A DNA stretch of 64,000 nt from CAZGHF01 sp964525595 (GCA_964525595.1 CAZGHF010000002.1:1-64000); one strand, 5' to 3'; positions 27,628-34,188 are shown, numbered from the stretch's first letter. The notes: generated from the letters alone by a model not told the origin. A program made the numbers and translations.

Positions 27628-27776
27628 GTTATCAAGAGCGCGGGGAGGGGACTGGCCCAGTGATCCGCCAACAACTTGTCCCGACGCGAGGTCGGGATAA
27701 AGTGCTAAATCCAGCCCTGTTTAGGGAAAGATAAAATTTTATCCTTCTTTCCTTCTTCAGGAAAGATTTTATTTTT
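27628..27776 (+). promoter_or_regulatory. SAM-I (S-box) riboswitch with terminator switch, metK leader
   Basis: The leader matches the conserved S-box core in order: TTATCAAGAG at 27629, GGGGACTGGCCC near 27646-27658, CCAACAAC, and GTGCTAAATCC near 27702. The flanking P1 strands are short (TTATC 27629-27633 with GATAA 27730-27734). The expression platform is complete: a terminator stem TCTTTCC/GGAAAGA (27746-27766) followed by TTTTATTTTT directly before the metK ATG, and an antiterminator option GGAAAG (27725-27730) with CTTTCC (27747-27752). SAM binding should favour P1 and the terminator, turning metK off. Confidence 0.9.
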
Positions 27777-28832
27777 ATGTTTCACACGCCGAAAATTTAC
27801 ACAGTTGAGTCCGTTACTTCCGGCCATCCGGACAAAGTTTGCGACCAGATTTCTGACGCAATTTTGGATGAGTGTCTGCGGCAGGACCCAACCTCCCGGG
27901 CTGGCATTGAGGCTTTCGGCAGTCACGACCTTTTAGTTGTGGGTGGTGAGGTAACAACCAAAGCAAAAGTGGATTACAAGAGCATCGCCGCCCAGGTTTA
28001 TCGTGACATTGGCTACACCGATGATTTGAAAATCATTGTAAATGTCAGTGAGCAGTCGCCGGATATCGCCCAGGGGGTGGATACCGGCGGGGCCGGTGAC
28101 CAGGGGATTATGTACGGCTACGCTACGGATGAAACGCCGGATTGCTATATGCCAAAGGGAGTGATGCTGGTTCATAAACTGGCCCGGGGTTTGGAAGATT
28201 TGCGCCGGAGCGGCAAGTTCAATTGGTTGGGACCCGACGGCAAAACGCAGGCAACTCTCGATAACGGCAGAATTACCAAGATTTTAGTGAGTACCCAGCA
28301 CGACGACTCAGTTGAGCAGGCCGAAATTCGGGAGGCGCTTATTGAGAACTTGATAAAGCCTTTAGTGGAAGATTTAAACGACGTGGAAATTTTGGTAAAT
28401 CCCACCGGTAAGTTCCTTGTGGGCGGCTTTACGGCCGATACGGGTCTTACCGGCCGGAAAATAATGGTGGATACCTACGGCGGTCTTGCCCCTCATGGCG
28501 GCGGCTGTTTCTCCGGCAAGGACCCGACCAAAGTGGACCGCTCCGCCGCTTACATGTGCCGGTATATCGCCAAAAACGTGGTTGCCAAGGGTCTTGCCAA
28601 AAAGTGCCTTGTTTCCGTCTCTTACGCCATCGGTCGGGCCGAGCCCTTGATGGTTGAGATTCAAAACGAGGAAGGTAAAAGTTTGAGCGGGTTTTTGGAA
28701 GATAATAACTTTGATTTCCGGCCGGCGGCAATAATCGAGCGCTTGGACTTGCGCCGCCCGATATATTTTAAAACAGCCGCTTACGGCCACTTCGGCCGCC
28801 CGGGTTTCTCCTGGGAAGCTGTTCTTAATTAA
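27777..28832 (+). CDS. metK: S-adenosylmethionine synthetase
   Basis: 351 residues; makes S-adenosylmethionine from ATP and methionine. Motifs visible: VTSGHPDKVCDQISDAILDE (N-terminal His and Asp), GAGDQGIMYGYATDE, GGGCFSGKDPTKVDRSAAY and VSYAIGRAEP. It is shorter than E. coli MetK (384), mostly through trimmed loops. The ATG directly follows the riboswitch terminator T-run, leaving little room for a normal Shine-Dalgarno. SAM supply matters here because the window encodes two DNA methyltransferases and two rRNA methyltransferases. Confidence 0.96.
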   Translation: MFHTPKIYTVESVTSGHPDKVCDQISDAILDECLRQDPTSRAGIEAFGSHDLLVVGGEVTTKAKVDYKSIAAQVYRDIGYTDDLKIIVNVSEQSPDIAQGVDTGGAGDQGIMYGYATDETPDCYMPKGVMLVHKLARGLEDLRRSGKFNWLGPDGKTQATLDNGRITKILVSTQHDDSVEQAEIREALIENLIKPLVEDLNDVEILVNPTGKFLVGGFTADTGLTGRKIMVDTYGGLAPHGGGCFSGKDPTKVDRSAAYMCRYIAKNVVAKGLAKKCLVSVSYAIGRAEPLMVEIQNEEGKSLSGFLEDNNFDFRPAAIIERLDLRRPIYFKTAAYGHFGRPGFSWEAVLN

Positions 28833-28843
28833 ATCTGTAAAAG

Positions 28844-28872
28844 TTGACTATTTTTGAAAAATGGTTTATTCT
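28844..28872 (+). promoter_or_regulatory. sigma-70-type promoter of 28921 gene
   Basis: TTGACT (28844-28849), 17-base spacer, TATTCT (28867-28872). It serves the small gene at 28921. Confidence 0.65.
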
Positions 28873-28920
28873 ATTTTTAGCAGATCCAAATTTTGACCCT
28901 ACAGACCATGGAGGTAAAGG

Positions 28921-29304
28921 ATGCCACTCACGGGAGAGAAACTTGAAAGGCTACGGCTTCTTCTTTCCTTGGAGCCGAAGAAGCTCACCGACGATGAGAT
29001 TACGGATCTCCTTGAGAACAGGGAGGAGCTCGCCGGTTTCACCCGCATATCCCGGGGGTTTCCCTACACCGTGGAGGCGGTGCAACGCTATCGGGCTCGT
29101 AGGACGGACCTCTCGCTGAAGTCCACGAAAGATCTCGAGGCGCTCTTGGAGAGTATCCTGGCTAGGCGGCGGGAAGATCTCGGCGAGGACGACTCAAGGG
29201 ATCCGATGAGTTCTCCCGTCACCAATTCGTCCGCCAATCTCGACGAACGCATCATCCGTGAACTCCTCGAGGAGCGGGAAGCGGCAAGTGCCGTTGCGAC
29301 CTGA
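28921..29304 (+). CDS. hypothetical helical protein (127 aa), single-gene unit
   Basis: 127 residues, highly charged (Glu, Arg, Leu) and predicted mostly helical; motif FPYTVEAVQRYRARR in the middle and a Glu-rich C-terminus (RIIRELLEEREA). The ribosome site GGAGG lies just before the ATG, and the gene has its own promoter and terminator. Codons are richer in G/C at third positions than in flanking core genes. No family recognised. Confidence 0.7.
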   Translation: MPLTGEKLERLRLLLSLEPKKLTDDEITDLLENREELAGFTRISRGFPYTVEAVQRYRARRTDLSLKSTKDLEALLESILARRREDLGEDDSRDPMSSPVTNSSANLDERIIRELLEEREAASAVAT

Positions 29305-29334
29305 CCATGGGGCAAGAGGGAACAACAACAGCAT

Positions 29335-29368
29335 ACAGGGCAAGCTTCGGCTTGTCCTGTGTTTTTTT
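29335..29368 (+). terminator. strong intrinsic terminator
   Basis: An 11-base-pair stem ACAGGGCAAGC/GCTTGTCCTGT around a TTCG tetraloop (one G-T pair), followed by seven T. Confidence 0.9.
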
Positions 29369-29396
29369 GAAATCCTTTTTGAACTCCTTAGTTTTA

Positions 29397-29425
29397 TTGC
29401 CAGAACGCTGTTTTAGTTATATTCT
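29397..29425 (+). promoter_or_regulatory. sigma-70-type promoter of small membrane peptide
   Basis: TTGCCA (29397-29402), 17-base spacer, TATTCT (29420-29425); the same -10 as the promoter at 28867. Confidence 0.6.
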
Positions 29426-29454
29426 GTTTTTAGTAACCCAAAAAGGAGGTGGTT

Positions 29455-29544
29455 ATGAATACGCCCCTATTGGCTGTGGTTATAATCGGCCTGTTCCTGG
29501 TGATTATGGTAGAGGAAAAGCCTTCTTCCGGCACTCGCCAGTAG
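29455..29544 (+). CDS. 29-residue single-pass membrane peptide
   Basis: ATG at 29455 follows a very strong ribosome site (AAAGGAGGTGG). It encodes 29 residues: MNTPLLAVVIIGLFLVIM, then a charged EEKPSSGTRQ tail, i.e. one transmembrane helix with a short hydrophilic end. Its promoter is at 29397 and a terminator hairpin lies at 29576. The promoter, ribosome site and terminator around so short a frame make it believable. It could be a membrane toxin or a small complex subunit, or a leader; nothing decides between them. Confidence 0.6.
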   Translation: MNTPLLAVVIIGLFLVIMVEEKPSSGTRQ

Positions 29545-29575
29545 TGCCGATTGGGAGAACCGGCCGGAGCAAATG

Positions 29576-29613
29576 ACCGTCGTTGGCACAAGCCGCGGCG
29601 GTTACTTCTTTTT
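29576..29613 (+). terminator. intrinsic terminator after membrane peptide
   Basis: Stem ACCGTCG/CGGCGGT (29576-29602, one G-T pair) followed by a T-rich tract to 29613. Confidence 0.65.
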
Positions 29614-29620
29614 GTATTTG

Positions 29621-29649
29621 TTGACAAAATAGACATTTCTTTATATGCT
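29621..29649 (+). promoter_or_regulatory. sigma-70-type promoter of 59-residue gene
   Basis: TTGACA (29621-29626), 17-base spacer, TATGCT (29644-29649). Confidence 0.7.
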
Positions 29650-29705
29650 TTTCGCCAGCATTAGGTTGTAAACCAGGCAAATGACTGATAATCCAGGAGG
29701 AGAAA

Positions 29706-29885
29706 ATGAACAATCCTGAAGGCGAAGTTCACACGCTCATTAGTGGACGGCCGCCCTGCGGTTTCTCCGATGATGTGCCGGGAAACTGGCCGCCGGGGCA
29801 CCTCTGGACCGATTACCGGGACGTGAAAAACATCACTTGTCCGGGCTGCAGGGAAGCTGCAGAAAAACTGCAGAGAAGCGAATGA
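29706..29885 (+). CDS. 59-residue Cys-containing protein, possible zinc ribbon
   Basis: ATG at 29706 behind AGGAGGAGAAA. The 59 residues run HTLISGRPPCGF ... WTDYRDVKNITCPGCREAAEKL. One Cys plus a CPGC pair after a His resemble small actinobacterial and phage zinc-ribbon proteins with a H-x(n)-CG-x(n)-VTCPxC pattern. The gene has its own promoter and a strong terminator and G/C-rich codons, as do its neighbours in this stretch. Role unknown. Confidence 0.65.
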   Translation: MNNPEGEVHTLISGRPPCGFSDDVPGNWPPGHLWTDYRDVKNITCPGCREAAEKLQRSE

Positions 29886-29925
29886 AAACACCGTAAAAAC
29901 TACGGTCATTCTAAGCAAACCAATC

Positions 29926-29964
29926 ATGCCCCCGAGGTTAAACAACCGAGGGGGCATTCTTTGT
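29926..29964 (+). terminator. intrinsic terminator
   Basis: Stem ATGCCCCC/GGGGGCAT with an inner pairing around GTTAAACAAC, followed by a T-rich tail (29958-29964). Confidence 0.8.
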
Positions 29965-29968
29965 TGTG

Positions 29969-30028
29969 GTTGCCCCATGTTTTAACATATGTTAAAACAT
30001 GGGGCAACATTGGTTTAGGTGGGGTTTG
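29969..30028. repeat. 60-bp repeat with 36-38 bp palindrome, copy 1
   Basis: Identical base for base to 31117-31176. Its core is a palindrome with arms TTGCCCCATGTTTTAACA and the reverse complement, followed by CATTGGTTTAGGTGGGG. Both copies lie just before an AbrB-type reading frame (here the remnant at 30089). It may be an operator or part of a mobile unit. Confidence 0.85.
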
Positions 30029-30088
30029 ATTTACGTACTTATTTACGTAAATTATTTATGCCGAATTTATTGAGGTATAATAGGGGAT

Positions 30089-30142
30089 ATGGCTAAACGC
30101 TCTGACAAAAGGGATATTAGGAAACTAACCCGCCTGGGCTAA
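30089..30142 (+). pseudogene. truncated N-terminus of an AbrB-type regulator
   Basis: A TATAAT (about 30077) and GGGG precede ATG 30089, which opens only 17 codons: MAKRSDKRDIRKLTRLG then TAA. The last nine residues match the N-terminus of the intact AbrB-type protein at 31257 (KNIRKITKMAG). With the shared upstream repeat this looks like the stub of a second copy whose DNA-binding domain is gone. It could also act as a leader peptide for the gene starting 4 bases after its stop. Confidence 0.6.
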
Positions 30143-30146
30143 ACTT

Positions 30147-31028
30147 ATGAATTTTGAGGTTAATAAATCAGAACAAGGAGAGTCAACTCCAGAAATAGTT
30201 GAAGACCCGCGTATTGAAGAAATATTAGAAGATTTACGCAAGCCAGAGAATAGACAATCAGACGAGGCATTTTTTAGTGCTCATATTGAGGCAGTGACAC
30301 GATTAGAAGAGTTGTTTCCAGAAGAATCAGAGATGTCAGAGGTTGCGCAGATAAAATATTTGGCAGAAATTTTTCATTATGAGGTGGATCGTCTTATCAT
30401 AGAAGATGTAGGAAAGAATTATCTGCATCAAGCCATAGAGGTTAGTATGCCTATAGAGCTTATTAGTCTTAGTTTTGAACACGAGGCAGCGCATCAAGAA
30501 AGAGCAGATGAAATAAAAGACCAAATTCATGATAAAAAAGCAGCTCTTGTTGTTGAACTTTTAGATAATACAGAGGAGGAGTTATACCAACACTTAGGCG
30601 AGAATTTTTTAGAGAGAATAGATAGTGATACTCAAGAAAGAGTGGAGGGATTATTAAGACATTTTCAGGATAGCCTTCCGTATAAGTTAGATAAAGATAA
30701 AAAAGAAGAAGCATTACAAAGAGAACAAGAACGTATTGAAAAGAGCGGCGAAGCTAGAAGATATGTAATAGCGAGCAAGATCCAAGAGTTTCTTTTAGAG
30801 AATAATATCTTGCCCGGCAGTACTTATTTTTTGGGTCCAAAACGGATAAGGGAAATCTTGGAGGTAGTAAGTGAAATAAAGGATTCGCAATTAGCCAAAG
30901 GCTACGCTCATGTAATCAGAAACCGTTTGGTGGGTTCGTCAATAGTTCAGATGTTTGATAAATCTTCAGTGTCACCGCTCGACTCAGTAGAGGTTGAGAA
31001 GTTTGTTTTAGAATTAGTAGGGAAGTAA
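30147..31028 (+). CDS. Glu-rich helical hypothetical protein between 60-bp repeats
   Basis: 293 residues, strongly acidic, almost all helix-forming and low in aromatic residues, with a likely coiled coil at about 195-225 (KDKKEEALQREQERIEK). Codons are A/T-rich. It lies directly downstream of the AbrB stub and is enclosed by the two identical 60-bp repeats. No family recognised. By position it may be the cargo of the repeat-flanked unit or a former partner of the lost regulator. Confidence 0.7.
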   Translation: MNFEVNKSEQGESTPEIVEDPRIEEILEDLRKPENRQSDEAFFSAHIEAVTRLEELFPEESEMSEVAQIKYLAEIFHYEVDRLIIEDVGKNYLHQAIEVSMPIELISLSFEHEAAHQERADEIKDQIHDKKAALVVELLDNTEEELYQHLGENFLERIDSDTQERVEGLLRHFQDSLPYKLDKDKKEEALQREQERIEKSGEARRYVIASKIQEFLLENNILPGSTYFLGPKRIREILEVVSEIKDSQLAKGYAHVIRNRLVGSSIVQMFDKSSVSPLDSVEVEKFVLELVGK

Positions 31029-31078
31029 AAATAAATAAGAACATATTGATTTCTTTGAAATTTGAAATCCGGCTCATC

Positions 31079-31100
31079 GGCTAATTCGTGCGAATTAGCC
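31079..31100 (+). terminator. hairpin after 30147 gene
   Basis: GGCTAATTCG-tg-CGAATTAGCC, a 10-base-pair near-perfect inverted repeat with no clear T-run. It may stall or protect the transcript end. Confidence 0.45.
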
Positions 31101-31116
31101 AATGGGGTTGGGGAAT

Positions 31117-31176
31117 GTTGCCCCATGTTTTAACATATGTTAAAACATGGGGCAACATTGGTTTAGGTGGGGTTTG
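31117..31176. repeat. 60-bp repeat with palindrome, copy 2
   Basis: Exact copy of 29969-30028. It is followed within 15 bases by a TATAAT (about 31185) and the promoter region of the AbrB-type gene. Confidence 0.85.
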
Positions 31177-31196
31177 TGAGGTGATATAATTAATTC

Positions 31197-31243
31197 ATAG
31201 ATTAATTACTGAATTAAATCAGTAATTAAATCAGTAATTCTAT
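31197..31243. promoter_or_regulatory. A/T-rich inverted repeats before the AbrB-type gene
   Basis: ATTACTGA-attaaa-TCAGTAAT, then a second TCAGTAAT, enclosed by CATAGATT and AATTCTATG. The nested dyad lies between the promoter and the start, where an AbrB-type protein would bind to control itself. The link is inference. Confidence 0.45.
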
Positions 31244-31256
31244 GGGGAGGAGAAAA

Positions 31257-31451
31257 ATGACGGAAAAGAATATAAGAAAAATCACCAAAATGGCCGGTGG
31301 CGGAAGTTTTGGTATTACCTTGCCGATTGAGATGGTGCGCAAGTTAAAGTGGAGAGAAAAGCAGAAGGTGGTTGTAAAATTGAGAGGTAAGAAAATCACA
31401 GTGGAGGATTGGCCTGCCTCGCCGAAGCGCAGCACAGGCGGGAAGAAGTAA
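31257..31451 (+). CDS. AbrB/SpoVT-type DNA-binding protein (antitoxin-like)
   Basis: 64 residues from ATG 31257, chosen because GGGGAGGAG lies just before it (an upstream ATG at 31242 has no ribosome site). The swapped-hairpin domain reads GGGSFGITLPIEMVRKLKW ... KVVVKLRGKKITVEDW. The family includes MazE-type antitoxins and AbrB regulators; it dimerises and binds DNA. The next gene begins one base after its stop, as in toxin-antitoxin or regulator-restriction pairs. Confidence 0.82.
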   Translation: MTEKNIRKITKMAGGGSFGITLPIEMVRKLKWREKQKVVVKLRGKKITVEDWPASPKRSTGGKK

Positions 31452-31452
31452 T

Positions 31453-32289
31453 ATGGAACAAATAACGATAACGAAAGATTTCTATTTAAAATTAGGCGTT
31501 TCTGCAAACGAGCTTAAGATAGTAAACAAAGGATTAGCCTTGTCAGCTGGACTAAAATTAAGCCCTTTTGCTAGACCCCGTCGGGTTGAAATGTTGCAAG
31601 AAGCAATAAGTTGGCCGAAAGGTAAGAATCAAGAAGATCGCAAAATCACAAAACTATATAAAGCCGGCGGTTTTGAAGTTGTTGTTGGTAAACCTGGCAA
31701 AGAAGCTGCCCCCGATTTTAGAGGAAGACATTATATAACAGGTGAGGTGACGAACAATGCGAACGATATGAATCCTTCAATTTTAAAAAGAGGTAAGAAG
31801 ATTGAAGGTGATTTAACTTTTAGTGATATGTTTGAGAAAATCGAACATCTTATGCATGCCGATGTTTTCGGATTAGAAATTCTTGGTATGTTAATTTTCC
31901 GTATGGCATTTATGTTAGATCATCAAAAAGACAAAAAAGAACACTGGCGATATATTCCTCCAGAGACCTCGCTACGTTCACTCAAAAAACGAATACTTAA
32001 AATCAATGATGTCCCAATAGAGATATTTTTGTATTTCTTGGATGTTTTAGCACTAAACGAGGATGTTAAAATGCATACTCTAGGTTATGAGAATGCACGG
32101 CATGACTACGGACGAATAAATACTCTTCTAACCTTTGTTAATTTAATAGCTGTTCTATTGAATCGGCGTTCTCTCGCTAAATTTGCTGGTGCATTTGCTA
32201 GGCCACCTTCTGGTATGGCGCCCTTGCCTAAAATTAAAGATCTTTTTGATACTTTTCCTCTTTTGTCGCCTAACTTCTTAAAATCTTAA
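31453..32289 (+). CDS. possible restriction endonuclease partner (278 aa)
   Basis: 278 residues. I do not recognise a named family. Visible: GKEAAPDFRGRHYITGEVTNN (an acidic residue, then E-V about 11 residues on, loosely like a PD-(D/E)XK core without a clear Lys), ILGMLIFRMAFMLDH, LDVLALNEDVKMHT and GRINTLLTFVNLIAVLLNRRSLAKFAGAF near the C-terminus. It follows the AbrB-type gene by one base and converges on the LexA-methyltransferase gene with a 4-base overlap. That position is where a type II methyltransferase's endonuclease often sits. The call is inferred from context. Confidence 0.4.
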   Translation: MEQITITKDFYLKLGVSANELKIVNKGLALSAGLKLSPFARPRRVEMLQEAISWPKGKNQEDRKITKLYKAGGFEVVVGKPGKEAAPDFRGRHYITGEVTNNANDMNPSILKRGKKIEGDLTFSDMFEKIEHLMHADVFGLEILGMLIFRMAFMLDHQKDKKEHWRYIPPETSLRSLKKRILKINDVPIEIFLYFLDVLALNEDVKMHTLGYENARHDYGRINTLLTFVNLIAVLLNRRSLAKFAGAFARPPSGMAPLPKIKDLFDTFPLLSPNFLKS

Positions 32290-33737
32290 ATTCGTTTTCG
32301 TCCTCGAATTAGCTTATATTTTGGAGTAATATAACCGTTAGCTAAACGGTCGTTTATTATATTGCAATAATTTTTATCAATTTCAGCTGAGATAAATCGT
32401 CGGTTTAGTTTTTTGCAGACATCTATTTCTGCTCCACTACCTCCAAAAAGAACAAAAACAACGTTTTTAGGTCTTGTCGATGCTTTTATCAGCACTTCAG
32501 TTAGTTTTTGAGGAATTTGACAAGCGTGATAGGTTTTTTCCTTGCTGACATTTTTGACGAGGTTGAATTCGAGCCACGAATACGGCATTCGACCCGCCGA
32601 GCCATTTGCTAAATTCCGTTTAATTCTTCGGTCGTTAGGATTTTTATAAGGAAGAGCAACGGCGTTTTTGAAGAATTTATTTTTTGCATTTTTTCGAACA
32701 TGTAGAATGCTGCGGTGTGCCGTTGTGAATCGTTTTGGTGTATGTCCTACATTGGTGTTATAAACCCAAACATATTCGTTAATATTTGGAAAATGTGAGT
32801 CTAAATATTTAACACGAAGGTGAGCGTTTTGTTGAGGATAATTCATCGTAAAAAAATTGCCGTCTTTTTTAAGTACACGCATTGATTCTCTTGTGAGTTC
32901 TATATACCAATTAATATAATCATCAAATTTCTTCTTGTAATTATTTTCACCATATCTTACGCCAACGTTATAATCCGGGTCACCAAAAATCATATCAATG
33001 CTGTTGTCTGGCAAGTCTCTAAGAACGTTCATCACATCGCCATTATAAACTTTGTTAACGTAGTCTGATATTTTACCTCGTTGTTTTTCACTTTTCTTTG
33101 AAGACAAGACAAAAGTATTAACTGGTTGTTCTGTTTCGTTACTTCTTATTACATCAATTAATATCCCTTGGATTTTAATATCTCTTTCACCTCTCTTTAT
33201 AATTATCGGTTCAAAGTTTTTATTCGCTGACTGCAAGCGGATGTGGCCGCGTTCTTTGTAGAATTTTTTTAAAGTCGCTTCGGAGTTATCAATCAACGCG
33301 ACTACTTTTTGGCCATTCTCAGCGGTTCGTTGGTGTCGGACTAAAATGATGTCGCCGTCTTTTACACCTTCTTCAATCATGCTTTCACCCTCTACTCGCA
33401 GGGCATAGATTTCTGATGAGGGAGGTATTTTATTCTTTGGAACCGCGATGGTTTCGCTTGGAACGTCAAATAAAGTTAGTGGCCGGCCGGCGGCGATTGT
33501 ACCGAGTAAGGGAACTTGAATCATGGGCACTGATTCTACTATTTCAATTCCTCTTTTATGATTTCTATTTAGTTTGATTTGCCCTTTCTTTTCTATCTTT
33601 TGCAGGTGTTCTTGAACAGTCCCTAAAGATTTTAGCCGGAAGTTTTTGGCTATCTCCTCAAAGGTGGGGGAGTAGCTATTTTTTTTGATATAGCTTTTTA
33701 CGAAATCAAAAACCTCTTTTTGTCGGACTGTAAGCAT
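32286..33737 (-). CDS. LexA repressor fused to DNA methyltransferase
   Basis: One chain of about 483 residues. Residues 1-68 are a LexA winged helix (MLTVRQKEVFDFV, EEIAKNFRLKSLGTVQEHL). Residues 71-198 are a complete S24 self-cleaving domain: Ala83-Gly84 cleavage site (GTIAAGRPL), Ser119 in EGESM and Lys157 in EATLKKF, almost the E. coli LexA numbering. After a linker, residues 225-480 are a beta-class amino-methyltransferase: catalytic box DPDY at 253-256 (normally DPPY) and SAM box FGGSGAE near the C-terminus. ATG 33737 is chosen because it matches LexA starts; a GTG at 33752 would add five residues but lies in the operator. Such a fusion would tie methylation to the SOS response. Confidence 0.9.
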   Translation of the reverse strand: MLTVRQKEVFDFVKSYIKKNSYSPTFEEIAKNFRLKSLGTVQEHLQKIEKKGQIKLNRNHKRGIEIVESVPMIQVPLLGTIAAGRPLTLFDVPSETIAVPKNKIPPSSEIYALRVEGESMIEEGVKDGDIILVRHQRTAENGQKVVALIDNSEATLKKFYKERGHIRLQSANKNFEPIIIKRGERDIKIQGILIDVIRSNETEQPVNTFVLSSKKSEKQRGKISDYVNKVYNGDVMNVLRDLPDNSIDMIFGDPDYNVGVRYGENNYKKKFDDYINWYIELTRESMRVLKKDGNFFTMNYPQQNAHLRVKYLDSHFPNINEYVWVYNTNVGHTPKRFTTAHRSILHVRKNAKNKFFKNAVALPYKNPNDRRIKRNLANGSAGRMPYSWLEFNLVKNVSKEKTYHACQIPQKLTEVLIKASTRPKNVVFVLFGGSGAEIDVCKKLNRRFISAEIDKNYCNIINDRLANGYITPKYKLIRGRKRI

Positions 33738-33744
33738 TTTATAG

Positions 33745-33826
33745 TTATCCACAACCTACGGCTTTTCTACGGTATAAATATATTATAATCAAAGATGACC
33801 CGTAGATAAACCGTAGGTTGTCCACA
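33745..33826. promoter_or_regulatory. long dyad operator over divergent promoters, flanked by DnaA-box-like words
   Basis: Two 21-base arms, 33752-33772 and 33800-33820, are inverted copies agreeing at 19 of 21 positions. Each arm holds a direct repeat CCGTAG-n5-CCGTAGG. In the 27-base space between them a TATAAT on the plus strand (33784-33789) overlaps a TATAAT on the minus strand (33782-33787), giving divergent promoters for the LexA-methyltransferase and the HNH gene. TTATCCACA (33745-33753), the DnaA-box consensus, and TTGTCCACA (33818-33826) lie at the outer edges. A self-binding site for the LexA domain is the natural reading. Confidence 0.75.
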
Positions 33827-33861
33827 GGGTAAAGGTCGTAGAAGTAATTAAATTCAATAAA

Positions 33862-34083
33862 ATGGCTATTTCTGAAGAGACTAAAAAAGCTTTACGTAAG
33901 CGTGCCGGTGGTAGATGCGAATGTACTATGCTTGTCTGTGATCATCGTGGTAGAAGATGTCAGCGTGGCCTTTCTACTGAATATTGGGATGCCCATCGTC
34001 GTGATGCTGGTGGCCTTTATATTCTAAGTAACCTTATCGCTATGTGCGCAACCTGTCACAAGAATACTCGTACTTACGGTTGA
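33862..34083 (+). CDS. small HNH-type protein
   Basis: 73 residues: MAISEETKKALRKRAGGRCEC, a CxxxxCDHRGRRC stretch, WDAHRRDAGG, then NLIAMCATCHKNTRTYG. The Cys pairs and the AH-R ... N ... CxxCH arrangement match a compact HNH/treble-clef nuclease fold; a His-His of the usual HNH core reads as AHRRD here, so activity is not certain. It is driven divergently from the LexA-methyltransferase gene through the shared operator, so it may be SOS-controlled. It precedes the PD-(D/E)XK-DGQHR gene. Confidence 0.75.
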   Translation: MAISEETKKALRKRAGGRCECTMLVCDHRGRRCQRGLSTEYWDAHRRDAGGLYILSNLIAMCATCHKNTRTYG

Positions 34084-34103
34084 TGAGGTAAAATAAAGGT
34101 ACC

Positions 34104-34125
34104 AACCCGCCGCGGGGTGGAGGAG
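34104..34125. repeat. short GC-rich intergenic palindrome, copy a
   Basis: AACCCGCCGCGGGGTGGAG, one of about eight related elements in gaps between 34.1 and 47.9 kb. Nearly identical to 36486-36507. It ends GGAGGAG, which resembles a ribosome site but is 60 bases from the next ATG. Confidence 0.6.
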
Positions 34126-34188
34126 TAAGTCTGATCACGGATTTGTTAAAAATGAGCCTCGTTTTGGTGTTTTTGTTAGAATAAACTT

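Noticed and set aside
27628..27776. SAM-II or SAM-IV riboswitch instead of SAM-I
   Set aside because: The GGACTGGCCC and GTGCTAAATCC words in this order and the terminator platform fit the S-box class best.
29307..29576. 89-residue frame through the 29335 terminator
   Set aside because: It crosses a strong terminator and a promoter and overlaps the better-supported 29-residue peptide.
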